Below are positions 1-8,492 of a DNA stretch of 64,000 nt, one piece after another. Each line of letters begins with the position of its first letter. The stretch's first letter is position 1. The stretch lies in assembly GCF_019904255.1 (NCBI RefSeq), contig NZ_CP063203.1, positions 2,366,001-2,430,000 on the forward strand, written 5' to 3'. The notes beneath the pieces were generated by a model that saw only the letters and a list, made by a program, of their open reading frames with translations, had not been told where the DNA came from and did not search any database. The DNA comes from Marixanthomonas sp. SCSIO 43207. GTDB taxonomy: Bacteria; Bacteroidota; Bacteroidia; Flavobacteriales; Flavobacteriaceae. A program made the position numbers and the translations under genes.

Positions 1-293
1 CTAACAATAGACGACAAAACGAAATCTCATCCCAATCTTTAATGTTTAGCTCCAATCTTGAGTTATCACCTAGATGGACAGTTGGTGTGTCTTCAGGATA
101 TGATTTTAAAAATAAAGGTATCACGTTAACACAGTTTCGTTTTCAGAGAGATTTAGAAAGCTGGCAAATGAGTTTTAATTGGACACCTATTGGTAGTGTT
201 AATACATCTTGGTACTTTTTTATTGGGATAAAATCTTCGGTATTAAGTGATATTAAATACGATAAACGTAGAGAACCAGATCAACAACTATAA
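1..293 (+). CDS. lptD: LptD-like LPS assembly outer-membrane protein, C-terminal end (partial)
   Basis: The reading frame is open from base 3 and runs off the left edge, so only the last ~97 codons are present. The visible part consists of alternating hydrophobic/polar strands rich in aromatic residues (for example SPRWTVGVSSGYDF and SWQMSFNWTPIGS), as expected for the final beta-strands of an outer-membrane barrel. The ending resembles the C-terminus of the Bacteroidota OstA/LptD-type protein that inserts LPS into the outer leaflet. The neighbourhood (ridA directly downstream, then tamB and tsaD) is the usual flavobacterial one. The ATG at 42 is internal and is not the start. Barrel membership is seen; the LptD assignment is from resemblance and context. 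Confidence 0.75.
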   Translation, partial: NNRRQNEISSQSLMFSSNLELSPRWTVGVSSGYDFKNKGITLTQFRFQRDLESWQMSFNWTPIGSVNTSWYFFIGIKSSVLSDIKYDKRREPDQQL

Positions 294-304
294 ATTTTAC
301 ACGT

Positions 305-685
305 ATGAAAAAAATAATCCAAACCAACCAAGCTCCGGCTCCTATAGGCCCTTATAATCAAGCTGTTTTAAAAGGAAATATGTTGTTTACTTCTGGTCAA
401 ATTGCCATTGATCCTGAAACAGGTAAATTAATTACTGATGATATTAAAGCTGAAACCAAAATGGTTATGGAAAATATGAAAGCCGTTTTAGCCGAAGCAG
501 GAATGACTTTTGAGCATGTTTTAAAATCCTCGATATTTATTAGTGATATGAACAACTTTGCAGCAATTAATGAGGTGTATGCTTCTTATTTTAATGAAGC
601 TACTGCCCCAGCCCGTGAAACTGTTGAAGTGGCCAATTTGCCAAAGTTTGTAAACGTTGAAATATCTATGATAGCTTCATTATAA
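305..685 (+). CDS. ridA: RidA family reactive enamine/imine deaminase
   Basis: The 126-residue product has the full length of the RidA/YjgF/UK114 family, a trimeric cytosolic protein that hydrolyses reactive 2-aminoacrylate and other enamines released by PLP enzymes. Recognisable family features are the N-terminal APAPIGPYNQAV segment, FTSGQIAIDPETG, and the C-terminal ARETVEVANLPKFVNVEI block, whose arginine normally binds the substrate carboxylate. The ATG start lies 11 bases after the upstream stop, so it is probably co-transcribed with the lptD-like gene. It converges on tamB with only 12 bases between the stop codons and no clear terminator. Identification is secure; substrate specificity is not readable. 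Confidence 0.95.
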   Translation: MKKIIQTNQAPAPIGPYNQAVLKGNMLFTSGQIAIDPETGKLITDDIKAETKMVMENMKAVLAEAGMTFEHVLKSSIFISDMNNFAAINEVYASYFNEATAPARETVEVANLPKFVNVEISMIASL

Positions 686-697
686 CAGCCCCCATTT

Positions 698-3600
698 TTA
701 TTCATCTTCTTGCTCGGTAGCTTGAGTGTTGTTAAAATTTACCGGAACATCATTTTCACCAGGTGTAACGGGAACTTTTTCTTCTTCAGACTCTAACGTT
801 ATCTTTTTGTTGAATAGTTTTTTAACCAATTCTCGGAAAGTATCAAAATCAACTGAATACGATATTCCAGCTCCTTGTTCAAAAATTTGATCTTCACCAA
901 TAAACTGCAAGTCTGCTTGGCGATTAAAAAACTTCATACGTAAACTTCCATCTTCATTAACCAACCATTGCACCTCAATATCACCTGCAACAGCGGTTTC
1001 ATTTACACCTCCAACCGGAACACCTACTTTTCCATTAATTAATATACGTTCATTAATTTGGGTAGAAAGCGTAATTCCAAAACGGTCTGCTGTTTCTTGA
1101 TCGGGTAAACGACTTCCTTGTGAGTAATCCAAACCAACGCTGAATTTACTGTCTTGGTCGGCAAATAATTCATTCACCAAACCAGAAACACGCTCAACCA
1201 AGGCTCCGGTTCCTAAATTGGCACCACCATAATTATCATTCACAAAGTTACCCGAAGCAATTAAGAAAAGTGCTTGTTTTTCCATTAACTCTTCGTTTTG
1301 AAGCTTGTAATCCAATTCACTTTTAACTACTGAACTTACCCGTGGAAAATTAATGCTGAAATTAATATCCGGTTGAATCAACTCACCAGTAAGACCTACC
1401 AATACTTCTACCGGAATTTTACGGTTTACAGTTGGGTTATCCAGTAATATTGAAGGGTTGGCATCGGTTTCATATTTTGCAGTAAGATCAAGTTGTGCGC
1501 GTTCTGGATCACCATCCCAGTTGATACTTCCGCCAGATTCTACTTCAATATTCTTTTGAATTATACCGCCGTATCTAAAATCAAAATTACCATTGATAAT
1601 CAAGAAGTCACCCCACATATTAAATTTTCCTAAGGTGTTTAATTCTATTAACAAAGTACCTGCTCCACGACCTTTTAAGGTTGAGTTGTTTGTTTTGTCA
1701 ACCACTACTTCTACTTCAGCTTTTTCGTTGATGTCTAATTCAAAATTAACCGAAAGCCCTTTGGGTTCTTCAGTAACAAGAGGTTCGCCGTTTATACGTG
1801 CTTCTTTTTCTTCAGGAGATAAAAATTTTATAAAGGAGTCATCTCCTATTGAAGCAACATCACTTAATGGAATTTTAAAGCTGGTATTATCTTCAGTAGC
1901 TGCAACAACATCAATCACAAGTTCGTCCACCGGACCTTTTATTGAAGCGGTACCGTCAATAAAAGCTGTACCGTAATACAGTGCATCTTCATCTGGTGGT
2001 GTATCTAAAACCAAAAGATTGTTTGAACTTATATTCATATCAAGTTTCCAGTCTCCAAAGTTTTTATGTGTTGCTGTTGCCAAGAAGGTACCTTGAGTAT
2101 TGTATTTTGTGTCTGTAATGGTTATGGCATCTACAGAGATTTTATTTTTATCAAGAATAACTTTGGTGTTGTTTTCTAAATCAAAATCAACATTTAGGTA
2201 TGGAACCGTTAATCCGCTATTTTCCAAATTAAACTCGCCATTAATATTGGGTGATTTATAATTTCCGCTTACTTGAGCGTTTCCGGTAATCAATCCTCGT
2301 ATATCTGTAACCACATCACCGCCAAACGGACTAAAAGCTTGCATATTAAAATCGTTAAGATCAACATCTAGGTCAATCATTGGGTTTTGTGGTGATACAT
2401 CAATTGATCCCACAGCATTAATAGATTTTACATCTTCGTTAACAAGAGTTGTATTAATGGTATATCTAGAGAGGTCTTCGTTTCCTTTAATTTGTAAATT
2501 TAAATCTCCAAACGGAATTTCATTAATAATTACATCGTCTATCGTTACTGAAGAATTTGGATAGTAAGCGCTATTTTTTTGAAGAAAATCTAACTTTCCG
2601 TTTACATTTCCTTGTAAGCGCAAACTGTCTACCTCTGGAGTTATATTGCCAATATTTACATCACGAAAACGAAGTTTTAAATCTTTATAGGTAGAATCTC
2701 GTATTTCGCCGGCTAATTGAATGATTTCATTATTGTGATTCAATACCAAAGAATCAATGCGGAAAGCTTTAAAATCATTATCAAAAACCACTTTGTTTAA
2801 ACTATTATTATCTTCATTAAGGTACCACACGTTGTCTTTGAATGTAATGTCTGATCTTTTTACACCTACAACAGATTTTCCTGCTGGATTGATGGTATGA
2901 TACAGCGATAAGTTAAAAAGATCTTCTTTTTTCTCACCTCCTTTAAACTCTGAACGTACATAGAGCGTATCATTAATTGTTTTATTGATAACATTTACAT
3001 CAACTACATTGTAAACTCCGGTGTATACAGAATCTACTGAAATATACGTGTTGTAAAGCGGGTTGTCATTATCAACTTGTATGTTTACTTTGCCTAAATA
3101 ATTATCATAAAGTAAAAGTTCAGGAGAACGAAAGTCTAATTTAAATTTTGATTGATCTGAAGATACCGAACCTTTTACGCGCGTATTATCCCCCAACTTT
3201 AATTGAGGCACAAAAAGGTCTACAATTTTATTATATACCTCAAACTCGTAATCAATGTATTGATTGGTTGTAACCTCTTCGGGGATATAATTTGCATAAA
3301 TACTGCCAATACCGTTTACAAAAAGATTAGGAATGTCCTCTATTAAAAATCGCCCGCTTATTTTTCCGGTAATTATGTCTGGTGAATTGATAGCAATAAT
3401 ATGTTCTTCTCCTTCAAAAGAAGAAGTGATTTCAAAATCTGCGAAGAAAAAATCTTCGGTTGCTGTTTGGTAGAATGTTTCTTCAAAAGAAATAGTTCCT
3501 ACAGCATCATCAATCGTGGTTCCGTCCATATCGGCTACTATTCTACCAGCAAAAACAGAAACACTATCACGTTTTACAAGATTTAATTGATTTAGTTCTG

Positions 3601-5143
3601 CAAACTCGACATCTGCTTCAAAATCATATTGATTAAATTCTTCTGAAACATCTACCAGCCCTTTAAAATCCATTTTCAAATTGGGATCATCAATGCTCAA
3701 ATTACCATTAAATACTGGATCTTTTAAAGTACCGGTTACCTGAATGTTTTTATATTCATACCCTTCAAAATTAAATGATGAAATGTTTCCTTCAATCAAC
3801 GTACTTACGGTTTCTTGAGTAAAGCCCCTTCCTTCAATATCAACATTTGCGGTAACTTTTCCCAATGAAGTAGTTCCGGCAAGCTTACCTAAGTTAAGTT
3901 TATTCAAAACTACATTTCCGTTGTAATATGCGTTATCAAAATCGGTAATGTTGCCAAGTTCTATATCTGCCCTTGCACTACCCACTCCCGTATTTATAGT
4001 ACTATTGGTTATTAGTTGTGTAGTATTAATTGAGGTTTTACCGGTAAATGTAACGGTGCCAATATCTTTAAGTTGATTGGGTAAAACATCTCCTAAAACT
4101 CTAGGCATAAACCTTCTTAAATCATAATAACTAGTTTGAATAGTATGATTTGATGATTGAATTGAAAAGTCACTAGAGGCACTTAAAAGATTGTAAAAAT
4201 TATAATCTCCTTCAACTGTTGTATTTGAAGTTGCCAAGCGTGTTTCTGAAATTTTAAACGCATTGAGAGTTCCTTCAAAGTCTGTGTCTAGTAGGATATT
4301 TTGATCTTTGCCAAATTCATTGTAAAAAACGTTTAAATCATTTGTAGAAATTTCAGAATCATTGAAGATTGCTGTTATAACAACATCATTTTCAAAATCA
4401 CTCATCCCATTTTCTGAATAATCTAGTGTAATATCGCCTTTAATTATCGAGTATTGAGTTTGTAATTCAAGATCTTTAATCTCCATTTTTTCAAGTGTGT
4501 ATGAAAAATCAGACTTTAAGTTTTTTATCACAAAACCTCGCTGAGCTTTTAGGGAAAGAGATTCAATTTCTGCATCTATATTTGGTCCTGTAATTTTAAA
4601 GTCATTAGCAAAGACAGAAACATTATGTAAATCAAAAACCTCAGGACTGTCAAGGTTGTGGTTTGTTATTTTTATGTGACTATTTGTAAGCGCCACATCA
4701 TTACTAAATAATGAAAAAGGATTGCCGCTAGGTGGTTTTCCAGAGTCAAATTTTTCTGAAAAAATAGTGAGATTATCTGTTTCTTCGTCTTTATAGGTAG
4801 TTACGTACAACTTGGCCTCTGTCAATTTAATATTTCCGAAACCAAGATCTCCTTGAATGAGATTCTGAAAACTTAAAATATTGGTTTGAAGCTCTTTGGC
4901 GTAAATTAAAGTGTCTTGATGATGGTCTGCTATAAATACTTCGCGTATATCAACCTCTCCTTTCCAGTTGAGGCCTAGTCGCTTAATATTGATGTTAGTG
5001 CCGTACGTATCATTAAGGTTTGTGGTTACTTTTTTGGCAACGTAAGTTTGTACCGAAGGAATCGATAAAATAATGATAAGTAGCACAAGAAGCAGAACAA
5101 TTGCTGCAAAGGTGCGAAGTATTATTTTACGAAGTTTTTTGAT
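698..5143 (-). CDS. tamB: TamB-like translocation and assembly module protein (DUF490)
   Basis: This is a very large (about 1,480 aa) envelope protein: one N-terminal membrane anchor, then a long series of short beta repeats, and a C-terminal TamB/DUF490 domain (roughly the last 400 residues, with GNFDFRYGGIIQKNIEVESGG and LDLTAKYETDANPS). TamB-type proteins span the periplasm and are linked to outer-membrane protein insertion or phospholipid transport. Start choice is problematic. The first canonical start (GTG, 5084-5086) lies inside the hydrophobic anchor. The frame stays open to 5149 and encodes KRIKKLRKIILRTFAAIV, a typical basic stretch before a membrane segment, but has no ATG, GTG or TTG there. 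I place the start at the ATC at 5141-5143 as a guess. It diverges from tsaD, whose promoter overlaps this 5' end. Confidence 0.88.
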   Translation of the reverse strand: MKKLRKIILRTFAAIVLLLVLLIIILSIPSVQTYVAKKVTTNLNDTYGTNINIKRLGLNWKGEVDIREVFIADHHQDTLIYAKELQTNILSFQNLIQGDLGFGNIKLTEAKLYVTTYKDEETDNLTIFSEKFDSGKPPSGNPFSLFSNDVALTNSHIKITNHNLDSPEVFDLHNVSVFANDFKITGPNIDAEIESLSLKAQRGFVIKNLKSDFSYTLEKMEIKDLELQTQYSIIKGDITLDYSENGMSDFENDVVITAIFNDSEISTNDLNVFYNEFGKDQNILLDTDFEGTLNAFKISETRLATSNTTVEGDYNFYNLLSASSDFSIQSSNHTIQTSYYDLRRFMPRVLGDVLPNQLKDIGTVTFTGKTSINTTQLITNSTINTGVGSARADIELGNITDFDNAYYNGNVVLNKLNLGKLAGTTSLGKVTANVDIEGRGFTQETVSTLIEGNISSFNFEGYEYKNIQVTGTLKDPVFNGNLSIDDPNLKMDFKGLVDVSEEFNQYDFEADVEFAELNQLNLVKRDSVSVFAGRIVADMDGTTIDDAVGTISFEETFYQTATEDFFFADFEITSSFEGEEHIIAINSPDIITGKISGRFLIEDIPNLFVNGIGSIYANYIPEEVTTNQYIDYEFEVYNKIVDLFVPQLKLGDNTRVKGSVSSDQSKFKLDFRSPELLLYDNYLGKVNIQVDNDNPLYNTYISVDSVYTGVYNVVDVNVINKTINDTLYVRSEFKGGEKKEDLFNLSLYHTINPAGKSVVGVKRSDITFKDNVWYLNEDNNSLNKVVFDNDFKAFRIDSLVLNHNNEIIQLAGEIRDSTYKDLKLRFRDVNIGNITPEVDSLRLQGNVNGKLDFLQKNSAYYPNSSVTIDDVIINEIPFGDLNLQIKGNEDLSRYTINTTLVNEDVKSINAVGSIDVSPQNPMIDLDVDLNDFNMQAFSPFGGDVVTDIRGLITGNAQVSGNYKSPNINGEFNLENSGLTVPYLNVDFDLENNTKVILDKNKISVDAITITDTKYNTQGTFLATATHKNFGDWKLDMNISSNNLLVLDTPPDEDALYYGTAFIDGTASIKGPVDELVIDVVAATEDNTSFKIPLSDVASIGDDSFIKFLSPEEKEARINGEPLVTEEPKGLSVNFELDINEKAEVEVVVDKTNNSTLKGRGAGTLLIELNTLGKFNMWGDFLIINGNFDFRYGGIIQKNIEVESGGSINWDGDPERAQLDLTAKYETDANPSILLDNPTVNRKIPVEVLVGLTGELIQPDINFSINFPRVSSVVKSELDYKLQNEELMEKQALFLIASGNFVNDNYGGANLGTGALVERVSGLVNELFADQDSKFSVGLDYSQGSRLPDQETADRFGITLSTQINERILINGKVGVPVGGVNETAVAGDIEVQWLVNEDGSLRMKFFNRQADLQFIGEDQIFEQGAGISYSVDFDTFRELVKKLFNKKITLESEEEKVPVTPGENDVPVNFNNTQATEQEDE

Positions 5144-5166
5144 ACGCTTTTATTGTTTTAATTTTG
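5139..5166 (+). promoter_or_regulatory. Predicted promoter of tsaD
   Basis: TTG at 5139-5141 is followed after 17 bases by TAATTTTG at 5159-5166, matching the Bacteroidota sigma-A pattern TTG-N17-20-TAnnTTTG. The -7 element ends 12 bases before the tsaD ATG at 5179, implying a very short leader. The -33 element overlaps the probable start region of the divergent tamB. Confidence 0.6.
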
Positions 5167-5178
5167 GCAGCAATAAAT

Positions 5179-6210
5179 ATGCCTAATTTGACTACAAAAA
5201 ATTGCTACATACTCGGTATTGAATCTTCGTGTGATGATACCGCTGCCGCTGTGATTAACAACGGTGAGGTACTGTCTAATGTTGTTGCTACACAACAAAT
5301 ACACGAAGAATATGGTGGTGTAGTTCCAGAGCTTGCCTCTCGTGCTCATCAACAAAATATTGTGCCCGTAGTACACCAAGCATTACGCAAAGCAAATATC
5401 GATAAAAAACAACTAAGTGCCATAGCTTTTACAAGGGGTCCGGGACTTATGGGTTCTTTGTTGGTAGGCACCTCATTTTCAAAGTCTTTGGCAATGGGAT
5501 TAGGTGTTCCTTTGATTGATGTTAATCACATGCAAGCACATATTTTGGCTCATTTTATAAAGGCAGAAGGTCAAACTGCACCCTCTTTTCCATTTTTGGC
5601 ATTAACAATTAGTGGTGGTCACACCCAAATTGTAAAAGTGACAGATTATTTTGAAATGGAAGTTATAGGTCAAACAATTGATGATGCTGTTGGTGAAGCC
5701 TTTGATAAATCTGCTAAAATTTTAGGACTACCCTATCCAGGCGGGCCTTTAATAGATAAATATGCTCAAAAAGGAAACCCGAAAGCGTTTAAGTTTACCA
5801 AACCAAAAGTAAAACCATTAGATTTTAGTTTTAGTGGGTTAAAAACTGCAGTACTGTATTTTGTAGAGAAAGAGGTAGCCAATAATCCTAATTTTATTTC
5901 AGAAAATATTGAAGACGTTTGTGCTAGTTTACAGTTTACTATTGTTGATTATTTAATGGATAAGTTAAAAAACGCTGTTAAACAAACAGGTATTAAAGAA
6001 ATTGCAATTGGAGGCGGTGTTTCAGCAAATAGCGGAATACGTAATGCTTTGCAAGAAGCCCAAGGTAAATATGGCTGGAAAACACACATTCCAAAATTTG
6101 AATATTGCACCGATAATGCAGCCATGATTGCTATAGTTGGTGAGCTTAAATATAAACAACAATTGTTTGCCAAAAACGATGTGCTAGCTCAAGCTAGAAT
6201 GAAATTATAA
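5179..6210 (+). CDS. tsaD: tRNA N6-adenosine threonylcarbamoyltransferase TsaD
   Basis: TsaD (Kae1/Gcp/YgjD) transfers the threonylcarbamoyl group onto A37 of ANN-decoding tRNAs, together with TsaB and TsaE, in the cytosol. The ASKHA-fold signatures are present: GIESSCDDT near residues 13-21, the metal-binding HMQAH with histidines near 117 and 121, SGGHTQIV, and the C-terminal GGGVSANSGIR and CTDNAAM segments. Length (343 aa) is standard. I chose the ATG at 5179; an in-frame TTG at 5164 lies inside the -7 promoter element and would only add five residues. It is followed 3 bases later by rsmE, so the two probably share a transcript. Confidence 0.97.
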   Translation: MPNLTTKNCYILGIESSCDDTAAAVINNGEVLSNVVATQQIHEEYGGVVPELASRAHQQNIVPVVHQALRKANIDKKQLSAIAFTRGPGLMGSLLVGTSFSKSLAMGLGVPLIDVNHMQAHILAHFIKAEGQTAPSFPFLALTISGGHTQIVKVTDYFEMEVIGQTIDDAVGEAFDKSAKILGLPYPGGPLIDKYAQKGNPKAFKFTKPKVKPLDFSFSGLKTAVLYFVEKEVANNPNFISENIEDVCASLQFTIVDYLMDKLKNAVKQTGIKEIAIGGGVSANSGIRNALQEAQGKYGWKTHIPKFEYCTDNAAMIAIVGELKYKQQLFAKNDVLAQARMKL

Positions 6211-6213
6211 TCT

Positions 6214-6924
6214 ATGCAACTTTTTTATCATCCAAACAGTTCAGAAACATCAAAAGAAATATTTTTTGATAAAGAGGAAAGTCGGCATATAGGGAAAGTT
6301 TTACGTAAAAAAGAGGGAGACATACTTGATATTACTAATGGCAAAGGCGTTTTTTTTAAAGCCGAATTAACAATGGTATCACCAAAAAAATGCATTGCAA
6401 CAATAACAGAAACTACTAAACAGCAGCCACTACCCTATCATTTGCATCTTGCCGTAGCTCCTACCAAATCTAATGACCGGTTTGAAACATTTTTAGAAAA
6501 AGCCACCGAAATAGGAATTACAGAAATAACTCCTATCATTTGTGAACACAGCGAACGAAAAACTATTAAACCTGAGCGTTTCGAAAAGATATTACAAAGC
6601 GCCATGAAACAGTCTTTAAAAGCATATCTGCCTAAGTTAAACACCGCAGTATCTAGTAAAGACTTTATCAAACAAAAGCATAGTGAAAACCTGTTGTGTA
6701 TTGCTCATTGTGAAGAGACCGATAAAAAATCTTTTAAAGGAATGATTCAAAACAAACAATCAGTACTTGTGTTAATTGGTCCAGAAGGTGATTTTTCTTC
6801 AGAAGAAATTGAACTTGCAAAGAACAATAATTTTATACCGGTTACCTTGGGCGATACCCGATTAAGAACTGAAACCGCTGCAATTGTGGCAACACACAGT
6901 GTATCGTTTATAAACCAATACTAA
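6214..6924 (+). CDS. rsmE: 16S rRNA (uracil1498-N3)-methyltransferase RsmE
   Basis: This 236-aa protein is a SPOUT-class methyltransferase that makes m3U1498 in 16S rRNA. The N-terminal PUA-like part includes SRHIGKVLRKKEGD. The knotted C-terminal SAM-binding part contains EKATEIGITEITP, IGPEGDFSSEE and TLGDTRLRTETAA, which are diagnostic RsmE motifs. The ATG lies 3 bases after the tsaD stop, so it is translated from the tsaD transcript. Length matches the family. No anomalies seen. Confidence 0.96.
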   Translation: MQLFYHPNSSETSKEIFFDKEESRHIGKVLRKKEGDILDITNGKGVFFKAELTMVSPKKCIATITETTKQQPLPYHLHLAVAPTKSNDRFETFLEKATEIGITEITPIICEHSERKTIKPERFEKILQSAMKQSLKAYLPKLNTAVSSKDFIKQKHSENLLCIAHCEETDKKSFKGMIQNKQSVLVLIGPEGDFSSEEIELAKNNNFIPVTLGDTRLRTETAAIVATHSVSFINQY

Positions 6925-6955
6925 AAGAGGTTTATAAGGATACAAGTTTAATTTG

Positions 6956-6963
6956 TAAATTTG
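6956..6963 (+). promoter_or_regulatory. Predicted -7 element upstream of the DUF4159 gene
   Basis: TAAATTTG fits the TAnnTTTG consensus exactly and ends only 5 bases before the ATG at 6969, so transcription may start at or next to the start codon. No clear TTG -33 element is present at the expected distance. Confidence 0.5.
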
Positions 6964-6968
6964 TTTTT

Positions 6969-7607
6969 ATGCGATTGCTACTACTCATTTTCCTATTTAC
7001 ATTAACTAGTGTTCAAGCACAACAGATAGCTGTTTTAAAATACGGTGGTGGCGGTGATTGGTACAGCAATCCTACTTCTTTACCCAATCTAGCTTCATTT
7101 TGTAATCAACAAATTAATACTGCTATTTCAGAAAAAATACAAACAGTAAGTCCTGGAAGTATTGATATTTTTGATTATCCTTTTATCCATATGACGGGGC
7201 ACGGAAATGTTTTTTTTACTGCTGAAGAAGCTGAAAATCTACGTAGTTATTTGTTAAGTGGCGGATTTTTGCATATTGATGATAACTATGGAATGGACCA
7301 ATACCTGCGGAAAGAACTTGTAAAAATTTTTCCGAATAAAGAATTAAAAGAACTTCCCGCAAACCATTCAATTTTTAATTCACAGTTTACCTTTTCTGAA
7401 GGATTACCTAAAATACATGAGCATGACAGTAAGCGCCCACAAGCCTTTGGGATTGAACATGAAGGCAGACTAGTATTGCTATACACTATAGAAAGTGATT
7501 TGGGTGACGGATGGGAAAATCAAGAAATACACAATGACCCACCAGAAGTAAGACTTAAAGCTTTAAAAATGGGAGCCAATATTATCAAATATGTTTTTGA
7601 ACATTAA
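6969..7607 (+). CDS. DUF4159 domain-containing exported protein
   Basis: The 212-aa product has a cleavable signal peptide (MRLLLLIFLFTLTSVQAQQ) followed by a DUF4159 domain. KYGGGGDWYSNPTSLPNL, the TGHGNVFFT segment and GGFLHIDDNYGMD are the conserved parts. The fold is related to glutamine-amidotransferase-like/flavodoxin-like domains; the biochemical role is unknown to me. The predicted location is the periplasm. It has its own promoter element 5 bases upstream and is followed 9 bases later by a small zinc-ribbon membrane protein. Family assignment is from recognition of the motif pattern. Confidence 0.85.
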   Translation: MRLLLLIFLFTLTSVQAQQIAVLKYGGGGDWYSNPTSLPNLASFCNQQINTAISEKIQTVSPGSIDIFDYPFIHMTGHGNVFFTAEEAENLRSYLLSGGFLHIDDNYGMDQYLRKELVKIFPNKELKELPANHSIFNSQFTFSEGLPKIHEHDSKRPQAFGIEHEGRLVLLYTIESDLGDGWENQEIHNDPPEVRLKALKMGANIIKYVFEH

Positions 7608-7616
7608 TTTAAAAAT

Positions 7617-7958
7617 ATGCTATTAAGTTATTATTGTGGCTCTTGTAAAAAGAAAAACCGCTTAAATTATAAAGTAAAAGATAGGTTTGAGTTACAATCT
7701 CAAGTTGGTGATTATATTGGTAAAAACTGTGACTCTTGCGGAATTTTTGAAAAAAAACATATAAATAGACTTCATGCTGAGCCTAGTAGATTTATAGGAT
7801 TGATTGCTTTATCTATCGGAATTGTTTTAACCCTTGTAGTTTTTAAATTAGGGTTTATAGCTGTTTTGACATTTACTATTCCTATTTGGATCTATTTTGA
7901 TGCTTATAAAAATGCAAGTGATTTTAATAAAATCAAAATTTCAAGAAGAAATAAGTGA
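7617..7958 (+). CDS. Small zinc-ribbon membrane protein of unknown function
   Basis: The 113-aa protein has two Cys pairs, CGSCKKKN near residue 8 and CDSCGIF near residue 40, which look like a zinc ribbon. Two closely spaced hydrophobic segments follow (about residues 59-94: FIGLIALSIGIVLTLVV and FIAVLTFTIPIWIYFDAY) and then a basic tail. It looks like a cytosolic metal-binding head tethered to the inner membrane. Its stop codon overlaps the GTG start of the next gene (GTGA), so the two are translationally coupled. I do not recognise a named family. Confidence 0.75.
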   Translation: MLLSYYCGSCKKKNRLNYKVKDRFELQSQVGDYIGKNCDSCGIFEKKHINRLHAEPSRFIGLIALSIGIVLTLVVFKLGFIAVLTFTIPIWIYFDAYKNASDFNKIKISRRNK

Positions 7959-8464
7959 CCAAACAATTAACACATCAAACCACTAGCTTTCAGTCTAAAA
8001 AATTTCCTATAAAAATTATTTGTGATGGTGTACAAAGTCCTGCAAACATAGGTGGTTTGTTCAGGATAAGTGAAGCTTTTGGTGTATCAGAGCTTATTTT
8101 TTGCAACGCATCTATTAATTTTTCTTCTTCCCGTTTACGCAAAACCGCTCGACATACAGTTGAAAAAGTACCATTTCGTTTGTCTGAATCAATCCTTTCA
8201 GAAATAAAAGAATTACAAAAACACGATTATAAAATTATAGCTTTAGAACTTACCGAAACTAGCATTCCGCTAGAAAAACTTACCCTTGATGCTCAAGAAA
8301 AACTTGCATTAATTATAGGACATGAACAACACGGTATATCTGAAACTGTTTTAAAGAACGTTGATGAAAGCACTCATATTAGGATGTTTGGCACCAATAG
8401 CAGCATTAATGTTGTACAAGCAGCCGGGATTGCTCTTTTCACCTTAACAAAACTTTTAAATTAG
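7955..8464 (+). CDS. TrmH/SpoU family RNA 2'-O-ribose methyltransferase
   Basis: The 169-aa protein is a minimal SPOUT methyltransferase. IICDGVQSPANIGGLFRISEAFG is the N-terminal SpoU motif (asparagine of the PxNIG loop), LALIIGHEQHGISE is motif 2 and INVVQAAGIALF is motif 3 that closes the SAM knot. Without an extra RNA-binding domain the target (tRNA or rRNA position) cannot be read; TrmL-, TrmH- or RlmB-like roles remain possible. The start is a GTG overlapping the previous stop codon, with no in-frame ATG nearby. Confidence 0.88.
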   Translation: MTKQLTHQTTSFQSKKFPIKIICDGVQSPANIGGLFRISEAFGVSELIFCNASINFSSSRLRKTARHTVEKVPFRLSESILSEIKELQKHDYKIIALELTETSIPLEKLTLDAQEKLALIIGHEQHGISETVLKNVDESTHIRMFGTNSSINVVQAAGIALFTLTKLLN

Positions 8465-8492
8465 TGTTGCACTATTATGCTATATTTACTTT

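Noticed and set aside
5158..5379. Antisense reading frame opposite tsaD
   Set aside because: Lies inside a strongly conserved gene on the other strand, with no homology or promoter of its own.
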